NCBI GenBank assembly: GCA_012727555.1
Contig: JAAYGT010000079.1
Coordinates: 1 to 54,309 of the forward strand
Direction of reading: 5' to 3'
Source: Alcaligenaceae bacterium
Lineage (GTDB): Bacteria; Pseudomonadota; Gammaproteobacteria; Burkholderiales; Burkholderiaceae_B
DNA length: 54,309 bases
The notes under the pieces were generated by a model. That model saw nothing but the letters and a program-made list of their open reading frames with translations. It was not told the origin of the DNA and did not search any database. The translations under genes were made by a program, and so were the position numbers. This document shows positions 1-9,678 of this stretch, piece by piece. Within the stretch, counting starts at the first letter, position 1. Each line of letters opens with the position of its first letter.

Positions 1-457
1 CGATAGGTGCGAAATAATCGATGTAGCCTTCTTCGCCAGGGTTCTTGCCTTCCATCCACTGGATCTGGTCACAGCGGGTCAGTGCATTGTTGATACGACG
101 CACAACCTGAGGCACGGAATTGACGGGGTACAGGGATTGGTCAGGGTACATTTCACCGGCAATGTTGGCATCGCCCGCCACCTGCCAGCCTGACAGATAA
201 ATGGCTTTCAACCCGGCCTTGACCTGCTGCATGGCCTGGTTTCCGGTAAGGGCACCCAGCGAATTGATGAAGGGTTCAGTATGCAGCAGATTCCAGAGCT
301 TTTCGGAACCGCGGCGTGCCAGCGTGTGCTCGACACGGACGGAACCACGCAGGCGAACAACTTCCTCGGCGCCGTAGCCACGCTTCACACCTTGCCAGCG
401 AGGGTCTTCGGCCCATTGTTTCTGGAGATCGCGGATTTCATTTTCCCGGGTTGTCAT
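1..457 (-). CDS. aceA: Isocitrate lyase AceA, N-terminal part (gene runs off the left edge)
   Basis: Isocitrate lyase cleaves isocitrate to glyoxylate and succinate in the cytoplasmic glyoxylate bypass, used for growth on acetate and fatty acids. Only the first 152 codons are present. The reading starts at the ATG at 457-455 ([15 protein letters not shown]) and stays open to the edge. It contains the family segments [34 protein letters not shown] and [20 protein letters not shown]; the last of these, with the [10 protein letters not shown] that follows, is highly typical of AceA. The catalytic KKCGH motif would lie beyond the edge. It is divergent from queF, with an AT-rich spacer carrying several inverted repeats that may control it. 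Confidence 0.95.
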   Translation of the reverse strand, partial: MTTRENEIRDLQKQWAEDPRWQGVKRGYGAEEVVRLRGSVRVEHTLARRGSEKLWNLLHTEPFINSLGALTGNQAMQQVKAGLKAIYLSGWQVAGDANIAGEMYPDQSLYPVNSVPQVVRRINNALTRCDQIQWMEGKNPGEEGYIDYFAPI

Positions 458-540
458 GATGATGTTCCTTGTAAAAAGTAGCTTGGAGAAACGAGTTGGT
501 ATGGGAAAAATTCTACGCCTGTGCTGCACCGCAAAGAACA

Positions 541-557
541 CTTATATCTTATATAAG
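541..557. promoter_or_regulatory. Inverted repeat upstream of aceA
   Basis: CTTATAT-CTT-ATATAAG is a perfect inverted repeat with 7-bp arms, 84 bp upstream of the aceA start in a strongly AT-rich spacer. It could be a regulator site or part of the aceA promoter region. The regulator is not known from the sequence. Confidence 0.4.
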
Positions 558-588
558 ACAAATTTTTTATCTATTAAATTTCAATAGC

Positions 589-608
589 TTATGAAATATA
601 TTTCATAA
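589..608. promoter_or_regulatory. Perfect 20-bp palindrome between aceA and queF
   Basis: TTATGAAATATATTTCATAA reads identically on both strands. It lies between divergent aceA and queF. A related imperfect site, TTTCA-CATTA-TGAAA, is at 685-699, so the shared half-site looks like TTTCA/TGAAA. This is the arrangement expected for a dimeric repressor or activator, plausibly of the glyoxylate-bypass gene. The link to any named regulator is inference only. Confidence 0.55.
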
Positions 609-684
609 TACGAAACGTTTTTCTTCAAGATGAAATAATGAATAGCGCACCGCAAAATAAGTTTTCCATATACCGGAATACAAA

Positions 685-699
685 TTTCACATTATGAAA
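685..699. promoter_or_regulatory. Second TTTCA/TGAAA inverted repeat, proximal to queF
   Basis: TTTCA-N5-TGAAA shares both half-sites with the 20-bp palindrome about 90 bp away and lies 52 bp before the queF start. It may be a second site for the same regulator or part of the queF promoter region. Confidence 0.35.
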
Positions 700-750
700 A
701 ATCACCTTCAAGCTACAATCGCGCCACGTTGACACCTCCAGATTCCACCT

Positions 751-1575
751 ATGTGCAGCACACCCCTGACCCACGCCCCCTTGGGGCAGGCCGTTTCGTA
801 TCCAACAAACTACGACCCGGCACATTTGTTCCCGATAGCCCGATCAATCAACCGGGCTGCGCTCAAGATTATCCGCCCCTGGTTTGGCGCCGATCTCTGG
901 CAAGCCTACGAGCTGTCCTGGCTCAACCTGAAAGGCAAGCCGCTAGTCGCGGTGGGCCGCTTCGAGTTTGACCAGAACTCGACTCATCTGGTCGAATCAA
1001 AGTCATTGAAGCTTTACCTGAACTCATTGAATGAAACCCGTTTCGAGAGCATCGAAACGGTACGCGAAACGATCCGCCGTGACTTGTCACAGGCGGCTGG
1101 CATGGCCGTGAACGTAACGCTCTGGCATCCTGACGAAGCGGATTCCCTGGCCCAGCGGCCGCTGGCGGGTAACTGCATTGATGCTCTTGATATTGAAATA
1201 AGTCGCTACGAACCTGCCCCGGATCTGCTGCACTGCGTCTCGGACACCGAACTTGTGAACGAAACACTGGTTTCGCACCTTTTGAAATCGAACTGCCCTG
1301 TTACGGGCCAACCCGACTGGGGTAGTGTGCAGATTCAATACACAGGACGAGCTATTGATCGTGCGAGCCTGTTACGGTATATCGTGTCGCTGCGCCGCCA
1401 CACGGAATTCCACGAACACTGCGTGGAAAAAATGTTCTGCGACCTGATGCAGGCCTGCGAGCCCGAGCACCTGACGGTTCTTGCCTGCTATACACGCCGC
1501 GGTGGTCTGGATATCAACCCGTGGCGCAGCACTGAAAACAAGGCGCCTGGCATACCCCGCACGCTGCGCCAGTAA
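751..1575 (+). CDS. queF: NADPH-dependent 7-cyano-7-deazaguanine reductase QueF
   Basis: QueF reduces the nitrile preQ0 to the amine preQ1 with two NADPH, the last step before insertion of the queuosine precursor into tRNA. The 274-residue length matches the long, two-domain (E. coli-type) form rather than the short Bacillus form. The substrate/NADPH motif is seen as VESKSLKLYLNSLNETRFES near residues 87-106. The segment SNCPVTGQPDWGSVQIQY near residues 180-197 carries the cysteine that forms the thioimide intermediate. The start at 751 gives the expected N-terminus (…PLGQAVSYPTNYDPAHLFPI). It is a single gene, divergent from aceA and convergent with the MFS gene. Confidence 0.95.
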   Translation: MCSTPLTHAPLGQAVSYPTNYDPAHLFPIARSINRAALKIIRPWFGADLWQAYELSWLNLKGKPLVAVGRFEFDQNSTHLVESKSLKLYLNSLNETRFESIETVRETIRRDLSQAAGMAVNVTLWHPDEADSLAQRPLAGNCIDALDIEISRYEPAPDLLHCVSDTELVNETLVSHLLKSNCPVTGQPDWGSVQIQYTGRAIDRASLLRYIVSLRRHTEFHEHCVEKMFCDLMQACEPEHLTVLACYTRRGGLDINPWRSTENKAPGIPRTLRQ

Positions 1576-1593
1576 AAAGCGATAACTCTGACG

Positions 1594-1629
1594 GCAACCG
1601 GCTGAGCACTTGGAAACAGGGCCGGTTGC
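1594..1629. terminator. Hairpin in the queF/MFS convergent gap
   Basis: GCAACCGGC at 1594-1602 pairs with GCCGGTTGC at 1621-1629 (9-bp arms, 18-nt loop) 18 bp after the queF stop. No clear U-tract follows, so it may be a weak bidirectional terminator or simply an mRNA-end hairpin. Confidence 0.35.
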
Positions 1630-1692
1630 TTCGCACCACAGCACGATAGCAGGCACAGCACGGTACCCGCCACGGTACGATACCCAAAAAAC

Positions 1693-3003
1693 TCAATGCG
1701 CGGCCGCTGCGGAAACACCGGCCTGCCGACGGGCTGCAGCCTGGGCTACCCACACCGCCATGAAACCGCCCACGACGAAGCAGACACCGGCTGCATACCA
1801 GGGCCCCTGGCGCACACCGGCATCAAGCATCAGCCCAAACAGAACAGGCGCCAGCGATGAACCGACATCCATGCCGGAATACACCAGACCATAAACGGCA
1901 CCGGTGGCACCTTTGGGCGCAACCCGGCGGATCAGCATGTCGCGGGAAGGCCCGGAAATACCCGCCAGAAAACCCGTGAAGGCTAAAAAAGCCAGTACCA
2001 GAAACGAGGGCAAGACACCCGATGCGAGCACGGCAAGACACGCACCGGCTGCCAGCAACGAAACAAGCACAATACGCTCGCACATGGCCGTGGCGCCTGC
2101 CAGAAACCCGCCCACGACAAGCCCCAATGCAGCAGTGACCATGTACGCGGACAAGGCCGTACCTGCCATAATGGCATCGATCTGATACAACGCCCCCAGC
2201 GTGGGGATCGTGTAATTTTGCACCGCAGACAACGCGGCCGCCGTAAAGGCAAAAAACAGGAAAGCCCCCCACAGCGCCGGCTGGGCGAGCAGCGCGGCCA
2301 GCGTCTGAGCAACCGTTTGATTGGAAAGATCGGCGGTCGTGGAGGCAGCCGACCTGGCACTTTGCGACGGCGCAGCCGCTGAAGCCTGGGCTGACTCATG
2401 ACCCGACAGGCACCGGCCGAACAACACCGTTGCAAGCAATACCAGCGCAACCAGAACACCCGCTCCCAGGGCCGCCACCCGCCAGTTGTACAGTTCGATG
2501 AGCGTAGCCATGAAAACCGGTGTCAGTGCCCAGCCCAGATACCCTGTAAAACCATGTGTACTGAACGCATGCCCCAGGCGCCCCGGACTGACCCGATGAT
2601 TAAGAATCGCGAAATCGACCGGATGAAAAATGGCGTTGCCTATACCCCCGATGACGGCCGCCAGCATCAAGACCCAGTAGCCGGGTGCAACACCAATCAG
2701 GACCGCCGAAATGATGAAGCACACCAGACCAAAGCGCAACACCGGGGCCGCACCGATGCGATCCACGATAAATCCGGATGACGCTTGCCCAAGACAAGAG
2801 ACCAGGAAGAAGATGGCCACCAGAAGACCCAACTGGGCAAAGTCGTAGCCGAATTCCTGGTTGAGCGACAGGTACAGCGTGGCAAACACCAGCTGAAAAA
2901 AGTGGGAACAGGCATGTGCGGCCCCCACGAGTGAGATGACCTGCCAGTCGCGACGACGCGCGCCCGGGGTATCAGGCATGGAAGAATGAGCTGTGGAAGG
3001 CAT
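1693..3003 (-). CDS. MFS transporter, fosmidomycin-resistance-like
   Basis: Inner-membrane secondary transporter of 436 residues. After a hydrophilic N-terminus (about 20 residues) there are about 12 hydrophobic stretches, with a central hydrophilic, Ser/Ala-rich loop near residues 195-225 that separates the two six-helix halves. Segments such as GQASSGFIVDRIGAAPVLR (loop 2-3) and SGPSRDMLIRRVAPKGATGA resemble the Fsr-type branch of the major facilitator superfamily. The substrate cannot be told from sequence. Its stop faces queF, and it follows pgsA by 27 bp on the same strand. Confidence 0.85.
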   Translation of the reverse strand: MPSTAHSSMPDTPGARRRDWQVISLVGAAHACSHFFQLVFATLYLSLNQEFGYDFAQLGLLVAIFFLVSCLGQASSGFIVDRIGAAPVLRFGLVCFIISAVLIGVAPGYWVLMLAAVIGGIGNAIFHPVDFAILNHRVSPGRLGHAFSTHGFTGYLGWALTPVFMATLIELYNWRVAALGAGVLVALVLLATVLFGRCLSGHESAQASAAAPSQSARSAASTTADLSNQTVAQTLAALLAQPALWGAFLFFAFTAAALSAVQNYTIPTLGALYQIDAIMAGTALSAYMVTAALGLVVGGFLAGATAMCERIVLVSLLAAGACLAVLASGVLPSFLVLAFLAFTGFLAGISGPSRDMLIRRVAPKGATGAVYGLVYSGMDVGSSLAPVLFGLMLDAGVRQGPWYAAGVCFVVGGFMAVWVAQAAARRQAGVSAAAAH

Positions 3004-3030
3004 AGGTGTCCCCTGCGCGGGTGGGCGATC

Positions 3031-3612
3031 TTAGCCGCCCTGCCCTGATTTGTTACGAATTTCGGGCCAGGCCCGCTTCAGATAATAGAACATTGACCAA
3101 ACAGTGAGCACGGCGGCCACCCAGATGAGCCACTGACCTGCCACCGCAAGATTGACGCCCTTCAGGTACCCGCCATGCAAAAGGCAGGGAATGGCAATCA
3201 TTTGCGCAGCCGTTTTGAACTTGCCCAACCAGTGAACGGCCACACTGCCACTGGCGCCGATTTTGGCCATCCATTCGCGCAAAGCAGAAATGGTGATCTC
3301 ACGGCCGATGATGATCAGGGCGATGAAGGCTTCGACACGGTTCAGGTCGAGCAGGATCAGCAAGGCTGCACACACCATGAGCTTGTCGGCGACGGGGTCA
3401 AGGAAGGCACCGAAGGACGAGGTCTGGTTCCAGCGACGGGCAAGCCAGCCATCGAACCAGTCGGTCAGGGCTGCCACGATGAAAGCCAGTGCCGCGATGA
3501 AGTCGCGCAGCGGAACATCGAGCAAAGAGGATGGCACGTAGTAAAGGGCCACGATCAGGGGGATCATGGCAATACGCAGCCAGGTAAGTGCTATGGGTAA
3601 GTTAAAAGGCAT
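3031..3612 (-). CDS. pgsA: CDP-diacylglycerol--glycerol-3-phosphate 3-phosphatidyltransferase
   Basis: PgsA makes phosphatidylglycerophosphate from CDP-diacylglycerol and glycerol 3-phosphate, the committed step to phosphatidylglycerol and cardiolipin, in the inner membrane. The 193-residue protein carries the full CDP-alcohol phosphotransferase signature D-x2-DG-x2-AR-x8-G-x3-D-x3-D, seen as DWFDGWLARRW followed by FGAFLDPVADK (about residues 51-76), with several membrane helices around it. It starts 18 bp after uvrC on the same strand; the uvrC-pgsA neighbourhood is common in proteobacteria. Confidence 0.95.
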   Translation of the reverse strand: MPFNLPIALTWLRIAMIPLIVALYYVPSSLLDVPLRDFIAALAFIVAALTDWFDGWLARRWNQTSSFGAFLDPVADKLMVCAALLILLDLNRVEAFIALIIIGREITISALREWMAKIGASGSVAVHWLGKFKTAAQMIAIPCLLHGGYLKGVNLAVAGQWLIWVAAVLTVWSMFYYLKRAWPEIRNKSGQGG

Positions 3613-3630
3613 GATAAATGGAATACTACC

Positions 3631-5460
3631 CTATCGCAGCGCGTTGTAGATACGCTCGGCCAATTCTCTGGAAATACCTTCCACGGCACACAGATCATCG
3701 ATACTGGCATCGGCCACACCGGAAAAACCGCCAAAACGGGTCAGGAGACGTTGACGCCGGCGCGCGCCAACACCTTCAATTTCCTCAAGGCGCGACACCG
3801 TGCGCGCCTTGGCCCGCTGAGCCCGCATGCCGGTAATGGCAAAACGGTGCGCCTCATCGCGTATCTGGGCGACCAGCATCAGGGCGGGTGATTCGATGCC
3901 GGGTGCAACCGCCGGGCGCCCGTCAGCAAAAACAAGTGTTTCAAGACCGACCTTGCGTCCCTCACCCTTGGCCACCCCCACCAGAACCCGGGTCTCAAGC
4001 CCCAGCTCCTGAAAAACCTGTCGGGCAACCTCGACCTGGCCTTTGCCACCGTCGATCAAAACCAGGTCGGGCAAGGGTGCCTGCCCATCGGCAACCCGCC
4101 CGAAACGGCGGGTCAGCACCTGACGCATGGCCGCGTAGTCGTCGCCGGGCGTGACGCCGGCGATGTTGTAACGCCGGTAGAGCGAAGACTGCATGGCATG
4201 ATGTTTGTACACAACACACGACGCCTGCGTTGCCTCGCCGGCCGTATGACTGATATCAAAACACTCGATGTGCAGGGCATCAAGCGCGGCTTCATCTGTA
4301 TCCAGATCAAGCACCTGAGCCAGCGCCAGCGTTCGAGCTGCACGCGATCCGGATTCGGACAGCACCCGCGCCAGCGCGAGGTCTGCATTGCGACGGGCCT
4401 GGTCAAGCCAGGTCTTGCGCATACCCTGGGGTCTGACCAGCAGGCGGGCTTTGTTTCCCGAGGCCGTACGATCTGCCAGCAGAGTCAGCAGTTCAGGTTC
4501 GGACGGCGTATGTGAGCAGACCAGCACGGGGGGCATGACGTGTTCCAGATAATGCTGCGCCACGAAAGCCGCCAGAATATCGGCCGGCTGATCGTTGTCG
4601 GTCTGGGTGGGAAAGAAGGACTTGTCGCCCAGATGGCGACCACCCCGCACCATGGCCAGATTCACGCAGACACGCCCCCCGGAAACGGCAACCACAATGA
4701 TGTCGACATCGTCGTTACCGACTTTTTCCATCGACTGTTGCTGCAGCACCTTGGCCAGGGCACCCATCTGGTCGCGCAAAACGGCAGCCTGCTCGAACTC
4801 AAGCGCCTCGGAAGCGGCGAACATGCTCGCCTCAAGCCCTTTGAGCACTTCGTCGGCATGGCCATCAAGAAAGCGCAAGGCCTGATCGACATCGGCCTGA
4901 TACGCTTTAGCACTGATGTGATCAACGCAAGGACCGGAGCAACGACCGATCTGGTATTGAAGGCACGGACGCGACCGATTGGCAAATACGGTATCTTCGC
5001 AGGTACGCAGCCGGAACACCCGCTGCAGAATCTGGATCGTTTCGCGTACAGCCCAGCCATTCGGGTAGGGTCCGAAAAAACGCCCTTTACCACTGGTGCT
5101 GCCCCGGTAATACACGATGCGGGGGAAGTCGTGCGCCGTGAACATGAGCCACGGGTAGGATTTGTCGTCGCGAAACAGTATGTTGTAACGCGGGCGCAGA
5201 CGTTTGATCAGGTTGTTTTCCAGCAATAACGCTTCGGCTTCGGAACGCGTTACCGTGACCTCGATGCGCACCACGCGGGCCACCATGTGACTGATGCGCG
5301 GGCTGGCCAGGTTTTTCTGGAAATAAGAACTGACACGTTTTTTAAGATCGCGCGCCTTGCCGACGTACAAGACCTCGCCTTCGGCATCGATGTGCCGGTA
5401 CACGCCCGGCAAATGCGGCAAGTCAGCCAGGAAGGCTTTCAGATTGAAGTCGTCGTGCAT
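3631..5460 (-). CDS. uvrC: UvrABC excinuclease subunit UvrC
   Basis: UvrC makes both incisions in nucleotide excision repair after UvrA/UvrB damage recognition. Domains in order: GIY-YIG nuclease ([20 protein letters not shown], about residues 19-38), the UvrB-binding UVR helix pair near residue 200-245 ([20 protein letters not shown]), an RNase H-like nuclease ([20 protein letters not shown] and [14 protein letters not shown]), and C-terminal helix-hairpin-helix repeats ([28 protein letters not shown]). I chose the ATG at 5460 ([10 protein letters not shown]), giving 609 residues. The longer frame would start on TTG at 5478. It overlaps the end of nagZ by 38 bp, which suggests cotranscription. 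Confidence 0.96.
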   Translation of the reverse strand: MHDDFNLKAFLADLPHLPGVYRHIDAEGEVLYVGKARDLKKRVSSYFQKNLASPRISHMVARVVRIEVTVTRSEAEALLLENNLIKRLRPRYNILFRDDKSYPWLMFTAHDFPRIVYYRGSTSGKGRFFGPYPNGWAVRETIQILQRVFRLRTCEDTVFANRSRPCLQYQIGRCSGPCVDHISAKAYQADVDQALRFLDGHADEVLKGLEASMFAASEALEFEQAAVLRDQMGALAKVLQQQSMEKVGNDDVDIIVVAVSGGRVCVNLAMVRGGRHLGDKSFFPTQTDNDQPADILAAFVAQHYLEHVMPPVLVCSHTPSEPELLTLLADRTASGNKARLLVRPQGMRKTWLDQARRNADLALARVLSESGSRAARTLALAQVLDLDTDEAALDALHIECFDISHTAGEATQASCVVYKHHAMQSSLYRRYNIAGVTPGDDYAAMRQVLTRRFGRVADGQAPLPDLVLIDGGKGQVEVARQVFQELGLETRVLVGVAKGEGRKVGLETLVFADGRPAVAPGIESPALMLVAQIRDEAHRFAITGMRAQRAKARTVSRLEEIEGVGARRRQRLLTRFGGFSGVADASIDDLCAVEGISRELAERIYNALR

Positions 5461-6481
5461 TGCAATAGCGGGCGTCAAGCTGCAACGTGTTCCAGTCGGG
5501 AGCGGGCTGCACCGGGCGCAACCGGCGGATACGCCCGGTAGAGGCAGGATCAGGTTGCACCTGAAGCCGCTCCAGCAGATCGTCGGCCAGATCAGGTCGA
5601 TTGCATACCAGCACCATGTCGCACCCGGCGCTCAGTGCAGCACGAGCACGATCAAGGATATCACCGGCAACCGATGCCCCTTCCATGGTCAGGTCATCGG
5701 AGAACACCACGCCATCGTAAGCCAGTTGACCTCGCAGAATGGTTTGTATCCAGCGCGGCGAAAAACCCGCCGGCAAGGGATCAACCTGGGTGTAAATGAC
5801 GTGGGCCGGCATGACCGAAGGCAGGACAAGATCGCCCAGCCAACCGTAGGGCGCGGCATCTGCGGACAAAATGATGTCCAGCGGCCGATCATCAAGAGGT
5901 ACCGCATGGTGGGAATCGGCCTGTACGGCACCATGGCCGGGAAAATGCTTGCCGCAGGCTGCCATACCGGCCAGCGCCATACCGTGCATCAGGCTGCGAG
6001 CCAACTGCGTGACAACCACGGGATCAGCATGAAAGGCTCGGTCGCCGATCACACCACTGACACCGTAATCAAGGTCAAGCACCGGTGTGAAACTGAGATC
6101 GACGCCACAGGCCCGCAGTTCGGCAGCCAGCACATACCCGACCGAGGCAGCACACTGCACGGCCTGCATGGGATTCTGGTCATGAAGTTGACCCAGCCGA
6201 GCCATGGCCGGCAAGGGCGTGAAGCCATCGGTACGAAAACGCTGGACACGACCGCCCTCGTGGTCAACGGCGATCAGCAAAGGTTCCTGGCGGCAGGCAT
6301 GGATGGCCTGGCACAAGGCCTGAAGCTGGGTGCGTGACGTGAAGTTACGGGCAAACAGAATGACACCGCCCACCAGGGGGTGCTGCAAGCGCAGGCGCTC
6401 GTGGTCGGTAAGTTCGTAACCGGCGACATCGACCATGACAGGACCGGGAGGCAACAGACGCGAAGAAACGGCGGAATTCAT
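5423..6481 (-). CDS. nagZ: Beta-N-acetylhexosaminidase NagZ
   Basis: NagZ is the cytoplasmic glycoside hydrolase family 3 enzyme that removes GlcNAc from 1,6-anhydro-muropeptides during peptidoglycan recycling. The diagnostic motif [18 protein letters not shown] contains the His/Asp pair of the mobile catalytic loop. The nucleophile Asp is expected in [13 protein letters not shown]. The ATG at 6481 ([19 protein letters not shown]) is chosen because the longer frame opens on TTG at 6529 and adds 16 residues without family support. This gives 352 residues, slightly above the usual 330-345, owing to a C-terminal tail that overlaps the uvrC start. Confidence 0.93.
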   Translation of the reverse strand: MNSAVSSRLLPPGPVMVDVAGYELTDHERLRLQHPLVGGVILFARNFTSRTQLQALCQAIHACRQEPLLIAVDHEGGRVQRFRTDGFTPLPAMARLGQLHDQNPMQAVQCAASVGYVLAAELRACGVDLSFTPVLDLDYGVSGVIGDRAFHADPVVVTQLARSLMHGMALAGMAACGKHFPGHGAVQADSHHAVPLDDRPLDIILSADAAPYGWLGDLVLPSVMPAHVIYTQVDPLPAGFSPRWIQTILRGQLAYDGVVFSDDLTMEGASVAGDILDRARAALSAGCDMVLVCNRPDLADDLLERLQVQPDPASTGRIRRLRPVQPAPDWNTLQLDARYCNARRLQSESLPG

Positions 6482-6591
6482 GAAAGCCAGGAAAAAGACA
6501 CGAAAGGCAGTCCTGCAGGACTGGTTCAAGTGCCGTATCGTAGCATTTGCAGGCGGCGGGCTGCATACGGGTTGATTCCATGCAGACGGGA

Positions 6592-7002
6592 TCAGGACAA
6601 AGCATGCACCACAACAAAAGCCACCACGGTGTCAGCTTCATCGGTTACCGACACCAGCGCCGGGCCGAAACGGCTTTCGTACCAGCTGGCCAGGGGCTCG
6701 GACAGCACAACCTGCGGGCGGCCACCCGGCGCGTTCAGAGTTTGCATGCGCGACCAGGCCATGGGCATGTGCATGCCCAGGCCAATGGCTTTGGAAAAGG
6801 CTTCTTTGGCGGCAAACCGGGTAGCCAGAAAACGGATGCCACGCCGGGGATCGCGCGCATGCCGGCCATGAAAACGCACGCGTTCTTCAGGCCCGAGAAT
6901 ACGGTGCAGGAAACGGTCGCCATGGCGCGCATAGGCACGTGCAATACGATCGACACGAACGATATCGACCCCGATTCCGGCAACTGCTGCGGTAAACTGC
7001 AT
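6592..7002 (-). CDS. acpS: Holo-[acyl-carrier-protein] synthase AcpS
   Basis: AcpS transfers 4'-phosphopantetheine from CoA to the serine of apo-ACP. The 136-residue protein has both family motifs: [20 protein letters not shown], whose Asp binds magnesium, and [20 protein letters not shown], which carries the catalytic Glu and Lys. The ATG at 7002 is preceded by an AGGGGG ribosome-binding site; a TTG directly before it is less likely. It lies between nagZ and paaK on the same strand and is probably in the uvrC-side housekeeping group rather than part of the paa pathway. Confidence 0.94.
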   Translation of the reverse strand: MQFTAAVAGIGVDIVRVDRIARAYARHGDRFLHRILGPEERVRFHGRHARDPRRGIRFLATRFAAKEAFSKAIGLGMHMPMAWSRMQTLNAPGGRPQVVLSEPLASWYESRFGPALVSVTDEADTVVAFVVVHALS

Positions 7003-7014
7003 CAAGCCCCCTGA

Positions 7015-8325
7015 TCAATGAGAACGCTTGTCGATGACGCGACGCGCCTTGCCAGTGAGTGTACGCTCAACGAGCCCTGCTGTCTGTACGATGACACGCG
7101 CGCTGACCCCGATATAGGTTTTGACGGCATGACGCAACTTCTGGGCCAGAACATCACGCTCATCGCCCCCCAGGTGATCGTACTCGGGCCGGACTTCCGT
7201 CAGGATTTCGAGTTCATCGAGGTTGCCGCTGCGCGTGAGCACCAGTTGGTACTGGGCGGCCAGTTCCGGCATTTTAAGGACCAGCTCTTCGACCTGGGTA
7301 GGGAACAGATTGACCCCGCGCACGATCAGCATGTCATCGCTGCGTCCGGTGATTTTATCCATGCGACGCATGCTGCGCGAGGTGGGTGGCAACAGCCGGG
7401 TAAGATCGCGGGTACGGTAACGGATGATCGGCATGGCCTGCTTGGTGAGTGACGTGAACACCAGTTCGCCGTCTGAGCCATCGGGCAACACCTGACCCGT
7501 AACCGGATCAATGATTTCAGGGTAAAAATGATCTTCCCAGATGACCGGACCATCTTTGGATTCCACACACTCCATGGCCACACCGGGCCCCATGACCTCG
7601 GACAACCCGTAAATATCGACGGCATCGATACCGGCGCGGGATTCAATGTCGGCGCGCATCTGGCCGGTCCAGGGTTCTGCGCCAAAGATGCCGATACGTA
7701 ACGACGAACACGCCGGATCAATGCCTTCGCGAACCATTTCTTCCAGGATATTGCAGAAGTAGGACGGCGTGACCATGATGATGTCAGGTTTGAAATCCTG
7801 GATCAGCTGCACCTGTTTTTCGGTCTGGCCACCCGACATCGGTACTACGGTACAGCCCAGACGCTCGGCCCCGTAATGCGCACCGAGCCCGCCAGTAAAA
7901 AGGCCATAACCGTAGGCCACATGAACCATGTCGCCCGGACGCCCCCCGCTGGCCCAGATGGAGCGGGCCACCAGATTCGCCCAGGTGTCGATGTCGGCAG
8001 CCGTATACCCGACCACCGTGGGCTTGCCGGTGGTTCCGCTTGAGGCATGTACACGTGCAATGTTGCTGCGAGGAACCGCAAACATGCCAAACGGATAGTT
8101 CTGGCGCAGATCGTGCTTGGTGGTGAACGGAAAGCGGGCCAGATCGGAGAGATCCTTGAGGTCGTCGGGATGGACGCCGGCCTCATCGAATCTGGCCTTG
8201 TAATGAGGCACGTTGTCGTAAGCATGGCGGAGCGACCACTTGAGGCGCTCAAGCTGTAAGGAGCGCAGCTCGTCGGCGCTGGCGTGTTCGATCGGGTCAC
8301 GGCCCACTTTTGCAGTCGTTTTCAT
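7015..8325 (-). CDS. paaK: Phenylacetate--CoA ligase PaaK
   Basis: PaaK activates phenylacetate to phenylacetyl-CoA with ATP, the entry step of aerobic phenylacetate breakdown. The 436-residue length is normal. The ANL-superfamily phosphate loop ASSGTTGKPTVVGYT is at about residues 94-108. The acid-thiol ligase motif appears as DIYGLSEVMGPG near residue 237, and a C-terminal lid contains ITGRSDDMLIVRGVNLFPTQ. A GGAGCGA ribosome-binding site precedes the ATG. It is the most downstream catabolic gene of the leftward paa cluster, 67 bp after paaI. Confidence 0.95.
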   Translation of the reverse strand: MKTTAKVGRDPIEHASADELRSLQLERLKWSLRHAYDNVPHYKARFDEAGVHPDDLKDLSDLARFPFTTKHDLRQNYPFGMFAVPRSNIARVHASSGTTGKPTVVGYTAADIDTWANLVARSIWASGGRPGDMVHVAYGYGLFTGGLGAHYGAERLGCTVVPMSGGQTEKQVQLIQDFKPDIIMVTPSYFCNILEEMVREGIDPACSSLRIGIFGAEPWTGQMRADIESRAGIDAVDIYGLSEVMGPGVAMECVESKDGPVIWEDHFYPEIIDPVTGQVLPDGSDGELVFTSLTKQAMPIIRYRTRDLTRLLPPTSRSMRRMDKITGRSDDMLIVRGVNLFPTQVEELVLKMPELAAQYQLVLTRSGNLDELEILTEVRPEYDHLGGDERDVLAQKLRHAVKTYIGVSARVIVQTAGLVERTLTGKARRVIDKRSH

Positions 8326-8392
8326 TGTCTCGCTCCAGATACTTCAGAACCCCCTGTGTCTATGCACTGTTCGGGGGCATGTGTTGTGTTGC

Positions 8393-8860
8393 TCAGGTCA
8401 CTGCCTGTTTTTGAACGCCCTCACCGCCGATCACCGTTCCGGATATCCGATATGACCGCCCCCTGAAAATGGCGACTTTGCGGCCATCCTGGTTATGAAC
8501 CTGAACGTCGTACACACCCATACGCCCGGCCAGCGAATACTCCGAGGCCGTTGCAATCAGCGTATCGTTCAGAAATGCCGGAGCCAGATAATCAATGGTG
8601 CACCCAGAGGCCACAGTCGCTACGTTGCGGGAGTTACAGGCAAAGGCAAAGGTGCTGTCGGCCAACGCAAAAATGAAGCCGCCATGACAGCTTTTGTGGC
8701 CGTTGAGCATATCTTGACGGACTGTCATGGCAATCTGCGCACTGCCGGGGGCAACGGACAGAATTTTCATGCCCAGCGCCCGCGTGGCATCATCACGCTC
8801 GTACATGGACTGGGCCGTTGCCTCGGCCAGTGCCTGGGGATCGTCCGGAACGGTTATCAT
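8393..8860 (-). CDS. paaI: Hydroxyphenylacetyl-CoA thioesterase PaaI
   Basis: PaaI is a hot-dog-fold thioesterase that releases CoA from dead-end hydroxylated phenylacetyl-CoA, protecting the CoA pool during phenylacetate breakdown. The 155-residue product contains NGHKSCHGGFIFALADSTFA, with the conserved Asn-Gly-H…HGG…D pattern of the family near residues 51-70, and the segment GRMGVYDVQVHNQDGRKVAI. The ATG at 8860 is preferred because it lies one base after the paaG stop; upstream extension would run into paaG. Translational coupling with paaG is likely. Confidence 0.93.
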   Translation of the reverse strand: MITVPDDPQALAEATAQSMYERDDATRALGMKILSVAPGSAQIAMTVRQDMLNGHKSCHGGFIFALADSTFAFACNSRNVATVASGCTIDYLAPAFLNDTLIATASEYSLAGRMGVYDVQVHNQDGRKVAIFRGRSYRISGTVIGGEGVQKQAVT

Positions 8861-8861
8861 C

Positions 8862-9647
8862 TCAACGCCCCTTGAATACCGGTTCGCGCTTGGCCAGGAA
8901 GGCCGCCACACCCTCGGCGTAATCATCAGTCTGGCCGAGCTCACGCATCAGATTGCGCTCGAGATCCAGCTGCTCGTGCAACGTATTATCAAGGCTTTGG
9001 TTCAACGCCTGTTTGGTGTAGGCCAGGCCCTTGGTGGGGGCTTTGGCAAAATGGGCCGCCAAGGCATCAAGCCGCATGCCCAGCTGATCGTCATCAACGC
9101 ATTCCCAGATCAGCCCCCATTGCACGGCCTGCTCGGCCGACAACGTGTCACCCAGCATCGACAAGCCCATAGCCCGTGCCTGACCCACCAGGCGCGGCAA
9201 TACATAGGTGCCCCCGGTATCAGGCAGCAGCCCCAGTCGGCAGAAGGGCTGAATGAAACGGGCTGAACGGGCGGCCACAACAATGTCGCCTGCCAAGGCC
9301 AGATTCGCACCTGCACCAGCAGCCACACCATTCACACCCACCACCACAGGAGCTGGCAAGGCACGCAAACGCTTGACCAGCGGTGAATAGAATTTTTCAA
9401 CGGTCAGGCCAAGATCGACTTTCTGGCCACCCGACATACTGCGCTCGGACAGATCCTGACCAGCGCAAAAACCGCGCCCTGAACCCGTCAGGACCAGAAC
9501 ACGCGGATCACCGGATTCGACGCGATCAAGGGCATCGGCCAGCTCGGCATGCATGGTGGAAGTGAAGCTGTTGAGCTTTTCGGGGCGATTCAGCGTAATG
9601 CGTGCAACACCGTCATCGAACTGAAAAATGATGTTTTCGTAATTCAA
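8862..9647 (-). CDS. paaG: 1,2-epoxyphenylacetyl-CoA isomerase PaaG
   Basis: PaaG belongs to the enoyl-CoA hydratase/isomerase family and converts ring-1,2-epoxyphenylacetyl-CoA to the oxepin-CoA. Family features are VARITLNRPEKLNSF at the N-terminus, SGRGFCAGQDLSERSM, which forms the first half of the oxyanion hole, and GVNGVAAGAGANLALAGDIV for the second. The start is uncertain. The ATG at 9686 has no ribosome-binding site, whereas the TTG at 9647 follows GGAG by about 6 nt and gives the family-typical N-terminus (M)NYENIIFQFDDG, 261 residues. I use 9647. The gene stops one base before paaI. Confidence 0.92.
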   Translation of the reverse strand: MNYENIIFQFDDGVARITLNRPEKLNSFTSTMHAELADALDRVESGDPRVLVLTGSGRGFCAGQDLSERSMSGGQKVDLGLTVEKFYSPLVKRLRALPAPVVVGVNGVAAGAGANLALAGDIVVAARSARFIQPFCRLGLLPDTGGTYVLPRLVGQARAMGLSMLGDTLSAEQAVQWGLIWECVDDDQLGMRLDALAAHFAKAPTKGLAYTKQALNQSLDNTLHEQLDLERNLMRELGQTDDYAEGVAAFLAKREPVFKGR

Positions 9648-9678
9648 AATTGTCTCCGTGGGGAAATGGACAGGATCG

